Source: CAWKZT01 sp963854565 (GTDB lineage: Bacteria > Actinomycetota > Acidimicrobiia > Acidimicrobiales > JAHEJN01). Taken from it: DNA of 21,355 nucleotides. The DNA lies in NCBI GenBank assembly GCA_963854565.1, contig CAWKZT010000017.1, positions 1-21,355 on the forward strand. The letters are read 5' to 3'. This document shows positions 14,756-21,355 of the stretch, in pieces; position 1 is the stretch's first letter, and the number at the start of each line of letters is the position of its first letter. Both the position numbers and the translations under genes were made by a program. The notes below the pieces were generated by a model. That model did not search any database and was not told the DNA's origin. It saw nothing but the letters and a program-made list of their open reading frames with translations.

Positions 14756-16411
14756 GTGACCAAGCATATTTTTGTCACGGGCGGCGTAGTTAGCTCGCTC
14801 GGAAAAGGCCTAACCGCATCGTCTCTCGGGAGACTTCTGAAGAGTCGTGGCCTCAGGGTCACGATGCAGAAGCTCGACCCGTATCTCAACGTCGATCCTG
14901 GCACCATGAACCCTTTTGAGCATGGCGAACTCTTTGTTACCGAGGACGGCGGCGAAACTGACCTCGACCTCGGACACTACGAGCGTTTCATTGACGAAAA
15001 TCTGTCGCGCGGATCGAACGCGACCACGGGGTCGATCTATTCGGCGGTTCTCGCGGCCGAGCGGCGGGGCGATTACCTCGGCAAGACCGTTCAGGTAATT
15101 CCGCATGTAACCGACGAGATTAAAAGTCGTATTCGTCGTCTAGCCAGCGACGACGTGGATGTCGTAATTACCGAAGTGGGCGGAACTGTCGGCGACATTG
15201 AGATCTTGCCATTTCTTGAAGCAATTCGTCAGGTGCGCCTCGATATTGGCCGCGACGACGTGTTTTTCATTCATGTGACCTTGGTGCCCTACATCGGCCC
15301 AGCATCAGAACAAAAAACTAAGCCTACGCAACACTCCATTTCCGAACTGCGTGGCCGTGGCATCCAGCCTGATGCGATTGTTTGCCGAAGCGAAGATCCT
15401 TTATCAGATGGCCTAAAACGCAAGATCTCACAGTCCTGCGATGTTCCGTTTCGCGCGGTTGTTAATGCTGCCGATGCCGACAGTCTGTACGACGTCCCGC
15501 TGGTGCTGCACGACGAAGGTCTTGACACGGTTGTTTGTGAGCATCTTGGGTTACCTGTCGAGGTTGATCTCACCGAGTGGCAAGCGTTGGCAGCCAAAGT
15601 CAGGCGGGCCGTAAAACCTGTTCGTATTGGACTTATTGGCAAGTACGTCAGCCTCCCCGACGCCTACCTTTCGGTGGTCGAATCACTTAACCATTCGGGA
15701 TTCCATCACGGTGTCAAGGTAGAAATCGATTGGATCCAGGCCGAGGATGTGCAGGGACTTCTCGTCGAAGAACGACTCAGTGGACTCGACGGGATTGTTA
15801 TCCCGGGCGGTTTCGGCGAACGTGGTTTTGAGGGGATGATTGCCGCGGCGGGCTACGCGCGGGAGAATGACATCCCGTGCCTGGGCATTTGTCTGGGCAT
15901 GCAGGCCATGACCATCGAGTGGGCCCGCAACGTAATGGGCCTAGAGGATGCTGACTCCAGTGAGATGAATCCCACTACGCCTCATCCGGTCATTGATTTG
16001 ATGGAGTCTCAACGCGACGTCACCGACATGGGTGGCACAATGCGTCTTGGTGCCTACGTTGCCGAACTGGTGCCCGGTTCACAAGTGGCCGAGGCGTACG
16101 GCACCAATGTTGTTTCTGAGCGGCATCGTCATCGCTGGGAGTTCAATCCTCGCTATCGCAGCAAATTCGAACAGACCGACTTCATCTGTTCGGGTGCATC
16201 GCCGGACGGGCGTCTGGTCGAGTTCATCGAACTGCCTACCCACCCCTATTGGATAGGCACGCAGGCGCATCCCGAGTTCAAGAGTCGTCCGCATCGGCCG
16301 GCACCACTTTTCCGATCTTTTTTGGGTGCAAGTCTTGTTCGATCCGAATCGGGAATGGCGGCGACCAGCACCGACGACGGTGCCGAGGCCGACGTGTCCG
16401 CCACGTCGTAA
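14756..16411 (+). CDS. pyrG: CTP synthase
   Basis: Converts UTP to CTP with ATP and glutamine. The 551-residue protein has the N-terminal synthase domain (TGGVVSSLGKGLTASSLG at 8-25, then DPYLNVDPGTMNPFEHGE) and a C-terminal class I glutamine amidotransferase domain. The amidotransferase triad is Cys379 (LGICLGMQ), His505 and Glu507 (HPEF). Length and motifs are normal. The GTG start follows a TACTGT -10 at leaderless spacing. xerD follows directly. Confidence 0.97.
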   Translation: MTKHIFVTGGVVSSLGKGLTASSLGRLLKSRGLRVTMQKLDPYLNVDPGTMNPFEHGELFVTEDGGETDLDLGHYERFIDENLSRGSNATTGSIYSAVLAAERRGDYLGKTVQVIPHVTDEIKSRIRRLASDDVDVVITEVGGTVGDIEILPFLEAIRQVRLDIGRDDVFFIHVTLVPYIGPASEQKTKPTQHSISELRGRGIQPDAIVCRSEDPLSDGLKRKISQSCDVPFRAVVNAADADSLYDVPLVLHDEGLDTVVCEHLGLPVEVDLTEWQALAAKVRRAVKPVRIGLIGKYVSLPDAYLSVVESLNHSGFHHGVKVEIDWIQAEDVQGLLVEERLSGLDGIVIPGGFGERGFEGMIAAAGYARENDIPCLGICLGMQAMTIEWARNVMGLEDADSSEMNPTTPHPVIDLMESQRDVTDMGGTMRLGAYVAELVPGSQVAEAYGTNVVSERHRHRWEFNPRYRSKFEQTDFICSGASPDGRLVEFIELPTHPYWIGTQAHPEFKSRPHRPAPLFRSFLGASLVRSESGMAATSTDDGAEADVSATS

Positions 16412-16415
16412 TTCG

Positions 16416-17342
16416 TTGCCGCAGCCCAGCACTCATCCACTGGTGGAGGAGTATCTGCTGTATCTGACGATTGAAAAGGGCCGGTCAGTAAATACTATTG
16501 CCGCGTACCGGCGTGATCTGCGGTCATGGGATGCCACGTTGTCGGATCGGTCAGTAACGGTTCTGTCGGCGTCGCAAGACGATGTGCTTGTCCATTTGCA
16601 TGGTTTGAAGGACAGCGGTAAAGCACCCGCTTCGGTGGCCCGCTCCATGGTGGCGGTTCGGTCGTTGTATCGGTATTTGGCGCTCGAAGGTCATCGTGGC
16701 GATGATCCGACGGCGCAGGTTGAGATGCCCCGGGTTCCAAGGGGACTACCTAAACCCCTTTCTGTGGCCGACGTAACCAGCCTTATTGAGGCGTCAGCGG
16801 GTCCCAAACCATGGCAACGTCGAGATCGGGCCATGCTCGAACTCTTGTATGGCACCGGGATTCGCATTGGCGAACTGGTAGGCGTTTCGTTGAGCGACTT
16901 TGATTCGAGCGACGCGCTATTGCGGGTCTTTGGTAAGGGTGCCAAGGAGCGAGTGATTCCGGTGGGAAGCTACGCGATGCAATCGATGGTCGATTGGTTG
17001 GATGTCGAAGGGCGCGGCGCCATGGAACCCAAGCGATGGGCATCGCGCGATGCGTCAGAGGCGATGTTTCTTAATCGCCGTGGTGGACGTCTGAGTCGTC
17101 AAGGTGCGTGGGGAGTGGTCAAAAAGCATGGCACTGCGGTGGGTGTGGGGGCCAAGTTGTCGCCGCACGTGTTGCGTCACTCGTGTGCCACTCACATGCT
17201 CGATGGCGGTGCGGACATCCGGACGGTGCAGGAGCTTCTGGGCCATGCGTCGGTCACCACGACCCAGGTGTACACCAAAGTTTCACAGGCCCGACTGTGG
17301 CAGGTCTACCAGTCGGCTCATCCCCGGGCCCAACGTGGTTAG
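16416..17342 (+). CDS. xerD: Tyrosine recombinase XerD
   Basis: Site-specific recombinase resolving chromosome dimers. The catalytic set is complete, numbered from TTG 16416: Arg150 (GTGIRIGEL), Lys174, His251 and Arg254 (HVLRHSCATH), His277 (LLGHASV) and nucleophile Tyr286 (QVYTKVS). The N-terminal core-binding domain contains EEYLLYLTIEKGRSVNTIAAY. The start is uncertain: a GTG at 16326 would overlap pyrG by 86 bases and add a Pro/Arg-rich extension unlike the family. TTG 16416, four bases after the pyrG stop, gives 308 residues, the usual XerD length; GTG 16443 is a shorter option. XerD rather than XerC is chosen from the pyrG-xerD-scpA order in actinobacteria. Confidence 0.92.
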   Translation: MPQPSTHPLVEEYLLYLTIEKGRSVNTIAAYRRDLRSWDATLSDRSVTVLSASQDDVLVHLHGLKDSGKAPASVARSMVAVRSLYRYLALEGHRGDDPTAQVEMPRVPRGLPKPLSVADVTSLIEASAGPKPWQRRDRAMLELLYGTGIRIGELVGVSLSDFDSSDALLRVFGKGAKERVIPVGSYAMQSMVDWLDVEGRGAMEPKRWASRDASEAMFLNRRGGRLSRQGAWGVVKKHGTAVGVGAKLSPHVLRHSCATHMLDGGADIRTVQELLGHASVTTTQVYTKVSQARLWQVYQSAHPRAQRG

Positions 17343-17913
17343 CCGATCAGGCTTTGGTGGTATCAGCCACCTCGCACAGCGCTTTGTTAAAGCGCTGCAA
17401 CCGAATGGTCCCATGGTCGAGGATGAAGCGGCTCTTTGTCAGATGCTGTCGACGCAAGAGCTTGTGCTGTATCGACGTTTAAACCGTACAGATCGTGCCC
17501 ATGCTGTAGCCAACATGGTTTCGATGAGCGTGTCGCTGGATGCCTTGAAATATGAGGCGGGAGATGAGGTCTGGAACGAGGCTTCCGTTGAACCTGCTCT
17601 GGGTCAAGCAGATCTTGTCGTTGCGGCGGCGATGCACGACGTGGGAAAGTCGGCGGCGAATTTGTCAACCGTGGGGCGAGTATTGGCCACGATAGTTATT
17701 GCGTTGACTGGGCGACGGAGGGCGGCTGGCTGGGCCCGCTCTGGTCGTATTGGTCTTTACGCCGACCATCCACGGTTGGGTGCGGAGATGCTTCAGGCCG
17801 CTGGGGCCCATGCGGTCGTTGTGGCGTGGGCTAGCGAACATCATCAGCCCCGCGAGAGGTCTCTGTTCGCGGCGCCGATTCGTGCTGCACTTGATCAGGC
17901 CGACCAAGCGTAG
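17335..17913 (+). CDS. HD-domain (HD-GYP-like) hydrolase-type protein
   Basis: A 192-residue protein from GTG 17335, overlapping the xerD stop by 8 bases; the longer frame upstream is only antisense-like shadow of xerD. Motifs suggest an HD phosphohydrolase: His55 (DRAHAVANM), His101-Asp102 (MHDVGKS), Asp144-His145 (YADHPRLGAEML), and SEHHQP (167-172) near the end. The HDVGK...HP..GAE.L...HH series resembles HD-GYP domains, but the GYP triplet is missing and the protein is short. A hydrophobic stretch near 114-125 (VLATIVIALTG) could be a membrane-associated helix or part of the fold. Cyclic-nucleotide or nucleotide phosphohydrolysis is possible but not shown. Confidence 0.75.
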   Translation: MVSRSGFGGISHLAQRFVKALQPNGPMVEDEAALCQMLSTQELVLYRRLNRTDRAHAVANMVSMSVSLDALKYEAGDEVWNEASVEPALGQADLVVAAAMHDVGKSAANLSTVGRVLATIVIALTGRRRAAGWARSGRIGLYADHPRLGAEMLQAAGAHAVVVAWASEHHQPRERSLFAAPIRAALDQADQA

Positions 17914-17930
17914 TGTCGACGTTTTTGTAA

Positions 17931-17945
17931 GCCGAAGGGATCGGC
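17931..17945. terminator. Short hairpin between convergent genes
   Basis: GCCGA-AGGGA-TCGGC forms a 5-bp stem in the 52-base gap between the convergent HD gene and trpS. It is preceded on the plus strand by GTTTTTG. There is no T-run at the correct side for either gene, so an intrinsic terminator is uncertain. Confidence 0.25.
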
Positions 17946-17965
17946 GTTTCGGTGGGCTGGAATGA

Positions 17966-18946
17966 TTAACGGGGCAGTAGACCCAACGCATCGCGGGTGC
18001 GAAGCATGGTCTTTTCGGCCATTGCTTGGGCCTTTTCGCCACCGATAGACAACAGCCGTGCGGTTTCCGCCGGGTCGCCTTCCAGTTCGGCAAAGCGTTG
18101 TTGGATAGGGCGCAATAGTTCGATGACTGCTTCAGCAGCGTCGACTTTCAAGCGCCCGTATTGGGTGTAGTCGTTGGCCAAATCTGCCGGTTTGCGACCG
18201 GTAGCGCCACCGAGAATTTCGAGGAGGTTGGATATACCGGGCTTGGCTTCGACGTCATAGCGGACGTCGGATTCGCTATCGGTTACGGCCCGTTTGAATT
18301 TCTTTTCAACCGATTTGAGGTCTTCGAGTAGTTCAATGGTGCCGGCGGCGGCGTCGGCGGACTTGGACATTTTGACCGTGGGGTTTTGGAGATCCATGAC
18401 GCGCGCTCCAGTCGGAGGGATGACGTGCTGGGGCACTACGAACGTGTCGCCGTATCGGTTGTTGAACCGGATCGCTAGATCGCGTGTGAGTTCGATGTGT
18501 TGGCGTTGGTCAGCCCCTACTGGGACTTCATCAGTGTCATACAACAAGATGTCGGAGGCCTGGAGGGCTGGGTAGGTGAACAAGCCGGCCGAAACAAATT
18601 CGACGCGACCTGACTTGTCTTTGAACTGGACCATGCGGTTGAGTTCGCCAAAACTCGCGGTGCATTCCATGATCCAACCCAATTCGACGTGTTGGGGAAC
18701 ATGACTTTGCACAAAGAGGGTGCATTGATCGGGGTCGAGCCCACACGCCATGAGTGCCTGGGCCACACGGATGGTGTCGGAGCGCAGGGCGGCTGGGTCC
18801 GGCCGCAAGGTCAGTGCATGAAGATCTACGACGCAGTAGAGCGAATCGGATTCGCCCAGCCCGGTGACCCAGTTGCGGACCGCTCCGAGGAGACTGCCAA
18901 GGTGAAGATTGCCGGATGGTTGGATGCCAGAAAAAACGCGTGTCAT
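17966..18946 (-). CDS. trpS: Tryptophanyl-tRNA synthetase
   Basis: Charges tRNA-Trp with tryptophan. This 326-residue class I synthetase has the HIGH-type motif PSGNLHLG (10-17) and KMSKS (192-196), with a tryptophan-pocket region of family type (VPVGADQRQHIELTRDLA). The length is normal. It is the only minus-strand gene in the window, convergent with the HD-domain gene and divergent from scpA. The ATG has no Shine-Dalgarno sequence but lies 8 bases after TACCAT, so the mRNA is probably leaderless. Confidence 0.97.
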   Translation of the reverse strand: MTRVFSGIQPSGNLHLGSLLGAVRNWVTGLGESDSLYCVVDLHALTLRPDPAALRSDTIRVAQALMACGLDPDQCTLFVQSHVPQHVELGWIMECTASFGELNRMVQFKDKSGRVEFVSAGLFTYPALQASDILLYDTDEVPVGADQRQHIELTRDLAIRFNNRYGDTFVVPQHVIPPTGARVMDLQNPTVKMSKSADAAAGTIELLEDLKSVEKKFKRAVTDSESDVRYDVEAKPGISNLLEILGGATGRKPADLANDYTQYGRLKVDAAEAVIELLRPIQQRFAELEGDPAETARLLSIGGEKAQAMAEKTMLRTRDALGLLPR

Positions 18947-18954
18947 GGCTGGCG

Positions 18955-18960
18955 ATGGTA
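18955..18960 (-). promoter_or_regulatory. TACCAT -10 element, leaderless trpS
   Basis: On the minus strand TACCAT ends exactly 8 bases before the trpS ATG, the same spacing as at pyrG, scpA and the last gene of the window. No Shine-Dalgarno sequence is present. Confidence 0.5.
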
Positions 18961-18986
18961 TTGGAGATTGGGCGTCGACGGAATCT

Positions 18987-19008
18987 TTTTACGATCATCC
19001 TCGTAAAA
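18987..19008. promoter_or_regulatory. Perfect 8-bp inverted repeat between divergent trpS and scpA promoters
   Basis: TTTTACGA (18987-18994) and TCGTAAAA (19001-19008) flank a 6-base spacer. Its centre is about 40 bases from each divergent -10 element, so one bound regulator could affect both genes. It is AT-rich in an otherwise GC-richer context. An operator role is inference. Confidence 0.4.
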
Positions 19009-19033
19009 GTCGGTAGTTGCTGCTGGATGACTC

Positions 19034-19039
19034 TAAGCT
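19034..19039 (+). promoter_or_regulatory. TAAGCT -10 element, leaderless scpA
   Basis: TAAGCT ends 8 bases before the GTG at 19048, which begins VAYEVETHTYSG, the point where ScpA homology starts. The spacing supports this GTG over the ATG at 19027, which lies upstream of the -10. Confidence 0.5.
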
Positions 19040-19047
19040 CCGTGGTC

Positions 19048-19821
19048 GTGGCCTACGAGGTGGAAACCCATACATACAGCGGTCCTTTTGACATGCTGCT
19101 CCATCTGATCTTGCAAGACGAGGTCGACCTGTACGAAGTGTCATTGGTCGACATTGTTGACAAATACTTGGCTGAGCTCGACAAGATGGGCAAACTCGAG
19201 CTCGACTTCGCCACCGAGTTCTTAATGATTGCTTCAACCTTGATCGAGTTAAAGAGCCGTCGTCTGTTACCTGACCCTGGTGGCTTTGATCTGGACGAGG
19301 AGCTCGCTCTGTGGGAGGAACGCGATCTTCTGCTCGCACGTTTGTTGGAGTGCAAGACCTTCAAAGACGCGGCTCAGGCTCTCGAGAATTTGGCCCGTAT
19401 GGCATCGCGAAGCTATTCCCGCCGGGCTGGACTTGAGGATCAATTTATTCATTTGGTGCCTGATCCGTTGGAAAACGTGAGCCCCTCAGACGTTCGCAGC
19501 GCTTGTCTTAAGGCCATGATCCCTCGCCCGGTCGAACGAGTGCGATTGGATCATGTCACCGCCATTCGTATCACCGTCGGCGATGTGGTTTCCGAGCTCG
19601 TTGCCGACCTGCCCGACCGTGGCGTAACCACGTTGCGTAGCCTCACCAGCCAACTGGTTGAACGCATTGAGGTTGTCGTTTACTTCTTGGCCGTTCTAGA
19701 ACTGTTCAAGCAAGGGGTAATCGAGCTAGGGCAAGAGGCGGCATTTGGTGACATCAGCGTCACCTGGCTCGGCGGCCAGCCAGACACCGATTTTGTTTCT
19801 ATTGATGCCTACGAGGGCTAG
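19048..19821 (+). CDS. scpA: Segregation and condensation protein A
   Basis: The kleisin subunit of the SMC-ScpAB condensin complex. From GTG 19048 the protein is 257 residues. The N-terminal SMC-neck-binding region is YSGPFDMLLHLILQDEVDLYEVSLVDI (residues about 10-36), followed by DFATEFLMIASTLIELKSRRLLP, both hallmarks of ScpA. The C-terminal winged-helix region includes LTSQLVERIEVVVYFLAVLELFKQGVI. ATG 19027 would give 264 residues but would lie before the predicted promoter. The stop is followed after two bases by the scpB ATG. Confidence 0.95.
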   Translation: MAYEVETHTYSGPFDMLLHLILQDEVDLYEVSLVDIVDKYLAELDKMGKLELDFATEFLMIASTLIELKSRRLLPDPGGFDLDEELALWEERDLLLARLLECKTFKDAAQALENLARMASRSYSRRAGLEDQFIHLVPDPLENVSPSDVRSACLKAMIPRPVERVRLDHVTAIRITVGDVVSELVADLPDRGVTTLRSLTSQLVERIEVVVYFLAVLELFKQGVIELGQEAAFGDISVTWLGGQPDTDFVSIDAYEG

Positions 19822-19823
19822 TG

Positions 19824-20522
19824 ATGACCGACGATTCTGTACCCGATTTCCATGTCGCCGTTGAAGGCTCCGACGCCGAGGTAATTTCAGTGCCCGGCAG
19901 TGGTGGTGATCATGATGAAGTCCGACGCGGTCTTGAAGCGTTGTTGATGGTCGCGGAGGAGCCAGTGGAGCCGGTTTTGATCGCTCAAGTTCTCGAGATA
20001 TCTGAGGTGGCTGTCATCGAAATGTGTCAGGCGCTCGTCGAGGAGTACGAGGGCGAAGGTCGGGGGTTCACTGTTGTGCGCGTGGCGGGTGGTTTTCGAT
20101 TCCAGACCCGTCCCGAGGCCGCCAAATATGTGGAACGGTTTGTGTTGGAAGGTCAGTCGTCGCGTATGTCGGCCGCCGCGCTCGAGACGATGGCGATCGT
20201 GGCGTACAAACAGCCGATCTCGCGTGCCCAGGTTGCCGCCATTCGAGGCGTCAATGTTGATGGCGTGATGCGTACGTTGCAAACTCGGGGACTTATCACC
20301 GAGGTTTCTCGCGATCCGGGCCCTGGCAACGCAGTCATGTTTGGCACGTCGGCGCTGTTCCTAGAGCGGTTGGGTCTCGATTCATTGAGCGATTTGCCAC
20401 CGTTGGGGGCATTTGTTCCTGCCGCTGAGGTGCTTGAGACGCTAGAGCAGACACTGCGCGTCGGGATAGATGAAGCGAACCTGCCCGATGAGGCTCCCGA
20501 AGATAGCGACCCGGGCGATTGA
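19824..20522 (+). CDS. scpB: Segregation and condensation protein B
   Basis: The winged-helix partner of ScpA in condensin. The 232-residue protein has tandem winged-helix domains: RRGLEALLMVAEEPVEPVLI begins the first, and SAAALETMAIVAYKQPISRA followed by IRGVNVDGVMRTLQTRGLI defines the second. The C-terminal tail (from about 195) is acidic and probably flexible. ATG 19824 is used; an adjacent in-frame GTG at 19821 overlapping the scpA stop would add one residue. Coupled translation with scpA is likely. Confidence 0.95.
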   Translation: MTDDSVPDFHVAVEGSDAEVISVPGSGGDHDEVRRGLEALLMVAEEPVEPVLIAQVLEISEVAVIEMCQALVEEYEGEGRGFTVVRVAGGFRFQTRPEAAKYVERFVLEGQSSRMSAAALETMAIVAYKQPISRAQVAAIRGVNVDGVMRTLQTRGLITEVSRDPGPGNAVMFGTSALFLERLGLDSLSDLPPLGAFVPAAEVLETLEQTLRVGIDEANLPDEAPEDSDPGD

Positions 20523-21259
20523 TGGCCGCCGGTGACGATCTGCCCACTGGTGAGCGCTTGCAGAAGGTACTTGCCCGTGCGGGTATAGGTAGCCGGCGGG
20601 CCATAGAGCGATATATCGAAGACGAATTTGTGACGGTCAACGGCGAGGTGGCGGTGTTAGGGCGTCGTGTCGACGCTGACACCGACGTGATTGTGTTCAA
20701 CGGCACCATCATCAGCACGCGAACGGACCTCGTTCACTATCTGTTGCACAAACCGCGCTTGGTGATGAGTACGACGAAGGACCCCGAGGGGCGTCGAACT
20801 GTGCTCGACTTGGTACCCGACGATGACCGGGTGTTCCCGGTGGGGCGGCTGGATTATGAAACCGAAGGTCTTCTGATTCTCACCAACAACGGCGATCTAA
20901 CTCATCGCTTAACTCATCCGAGTTTTGGTGTGGAGAAGGAATATCTCGTTCATGTTGAAGGTATTCCCAGTCGAGGTGCGTTGCGAAGCCTGCGCCAAGG
21001 TGTCGAACTTGAGGACGGTATTACCGCTCCAGCGAGGGTGTCCAATGCCGCCCCTGACCTTCTCAAGATCGTGATCCACGAGGGTCGCAACCGCCAGGTA
21101 CGACGTATGTGCGAGGCAGTGGGTTATCCCGTTAAACGTCTGGTGCGCACGCGTATCGGGCCGCTTACCGACCTGGTTCTCAAAGCAGGGGAGTGGCGAA
21201 ACCTGACCACCGAAGAGGTGCGCGCGCTTGAGCGGGCCACAACGATCGAGGACGACTAA
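20522..21259 (+). CDS. rluB: 23S rRNA pseudouridine synthase, RluB/RsuA family
   Basis: Isomerises a uridine in rRNA. The 245-residue protein has an N-terminal S4 domain (about 10-60, RLQKVLARAGIGSRRAIERYI) and the catalytic RsuA/RluB motif GRLDYETEGLLILTNNGD with Asp111. HEGRNRQVRRMCEAVGYPV is the conserved RsuA/RluB C-terminal signature. ATG 20522 overlaps the scpB stop by one base (TGATG). The position after scpAB is that of Rv1711 in mycobacteria and of RluB in many Gram-positives. Target position (RluB-like 23S versus RsuA-like 16S) is judged from context. Confidence 0.93.
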   Translation: MAAGDDLPTGERLQKVLARAGIGSRRAIERYIEDEFVTVNGEVAVLGRRVDADTDVIVFNGTIISTRTDLVHYLLHKPRLVMSTTKDPEGRRTVLDLVPDDDRVFPVGRLDYETEGLLILTNNGDLTHRLTHPSFGVEKEYLVHVEGIPSRGALRSLRQGVELEDGITAPARVSNAAPDLLKIVIHEGRNRQVRRMCEAVGYPVKRLVRTRIGPLTDLVLKAGEWRNLTTEEVRALERATTIEDD

Positions 21260-21286
21260 TCACGGCGGCACCGGCATCGGCGCCAC

Positions 21287-21292
21287 TACGAT
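21287..21292 (+). promoter_or_regulatory. TACGAT -10 element, leaderless last gene
   Basis: TACGAT ends 8 bases before the ATG at 21301. No Shine-Dalgarno sequence is visible. The spacing matches pyrG, trpS and scpA. Confidence 0.5.
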
Positions 21293-21300
21293 CTAGGTAT

Positions 21301-21355
21301 ATGGCTGACGTTGTTCTTTCTCCATCTTCTGCCCCGCGAACGGTGCTGATAATTG
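21301..21355 (+). CDS. Start of a gene cut by the window end, possibly prephenate dehydrogenase
   Basis: Eighteen codons are visible (MADVVLSPSSAPRTVLII). The ending RTVLII could be the first beta strand of a Rossmann fold. In many actinobacteria tyrA (prephenate dehydrogenase) or aroH/cmk follows rluB, so TyrA is a guess from gene order. The start is supported by the -10 element at leaderless spacing. Confidence 0.5.
   Translation, partial: MADVVLSPSSAPRTVLII

Noticed and set aside
16326..16415. Longest possible xerD start, overlapping pyrG by 86 bases
   Set aside because: The added residues are Pro/Arg-rich and unlike XerD; the family N-terminus begins just after the pyrG stop.
17104..17334. 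Upstream extension of the HD-domain gene inside xerD
   Set aside because: It lies in a shifted frame over the conserved XerD catalytic region and its sequence (Cys/Arg-rich) resembles a shadow frame; GTG 17335 is the sensible start.

Overview
The window reads as a chromosomal segment of an actinobacterium of moderate GC content, probably class Acidimicrobiia or a near relative (inference). Its backbone, TPR protein - HAD phosphatase - small Lys-rich protein - tlyA - nadK - recN - pyrG - xerD - scpA - scpB - rluB, is the order remembered for the Mycobacterium tuberculosis Rv1691-Rv1711 region. The KorA/KorB pair and the many apparently leaderless genes fit the same phylum. No rRNA, tRNA, CRISPR array, insertion sequence or prophage was seen.

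Layout. Positions 1-1247 hold the 3' part of a gene whose Gly/Arg/Asp/Ser-rich repetitive segment precedes a TPR-like domain. Positions 1305-5751 are accessory: a broken duplicate of a carotenoid-oxygenase N-terminus, an intact carotenoid oxygenase with a Tat-type signal, an alkyl-sulfatase-type metallo-beta-lactamase-fold hydrolase, an iodotyrosine-deiodinase-like flavoprotein and a divergent SSB-like OB-fold protein. Positions 5931-10011 carry central carbon metabolism: class II fructose-bisphosphate aldolase and 2-oxoacid:ferredoxin oxidoreductase KorAB. Positions 10027-17913 are the tightly packed conserved cluster: HAD phosphatase, KKAPA-tailed protein, TlyA, NAD kinase, RecN, CTP synthase, XerD and an HD-domain protein. 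trpS lies alone on the minus strand (17966-18946) and is divergent from scpA-scpB-rluB (19048-21259). The window ends in the first 18 codons of another gene, possibly tyrA.

How the genes work together. RecN, XerD and ScpAB all serve chromosome repair, dimer resolution or segregation; TlyA and RluB modify rRNA; PyrG, NadK, FbaA and KorAB supply nucleotides, cofactors and carbon flux. Several neighbours overlap by one to eight bases (korA/korB, nadK/recN, xerD/HD gene, scpB/rluB), which suggests coupled translation. Genes that stand free split into two kinds: those with a Shine-Dalgarno sequence, and those with a TANNNT -10 element exactly 6 or 8 bases before the start codon and no Shine-Dalgarno, as expected for leaderless mRNAs.

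The most notable observations are: a 188-bp near-perfect direct repeat that creates a truncated carotenoid-oxygenase copy; a tlyA whose conserved N-terminus lies before any ATG/GTG/TTG, pointing to an ATC start or stop-codon readthrough from the Lys-rich gene; a recurrent leaderless-promoter geometry; an AT-rich perfect inverted repeat midway between the divergent trpS and scpA promoters; and a deiodinase-like enzyme that keeps the Glu/Tyr/Lys substrate triad.
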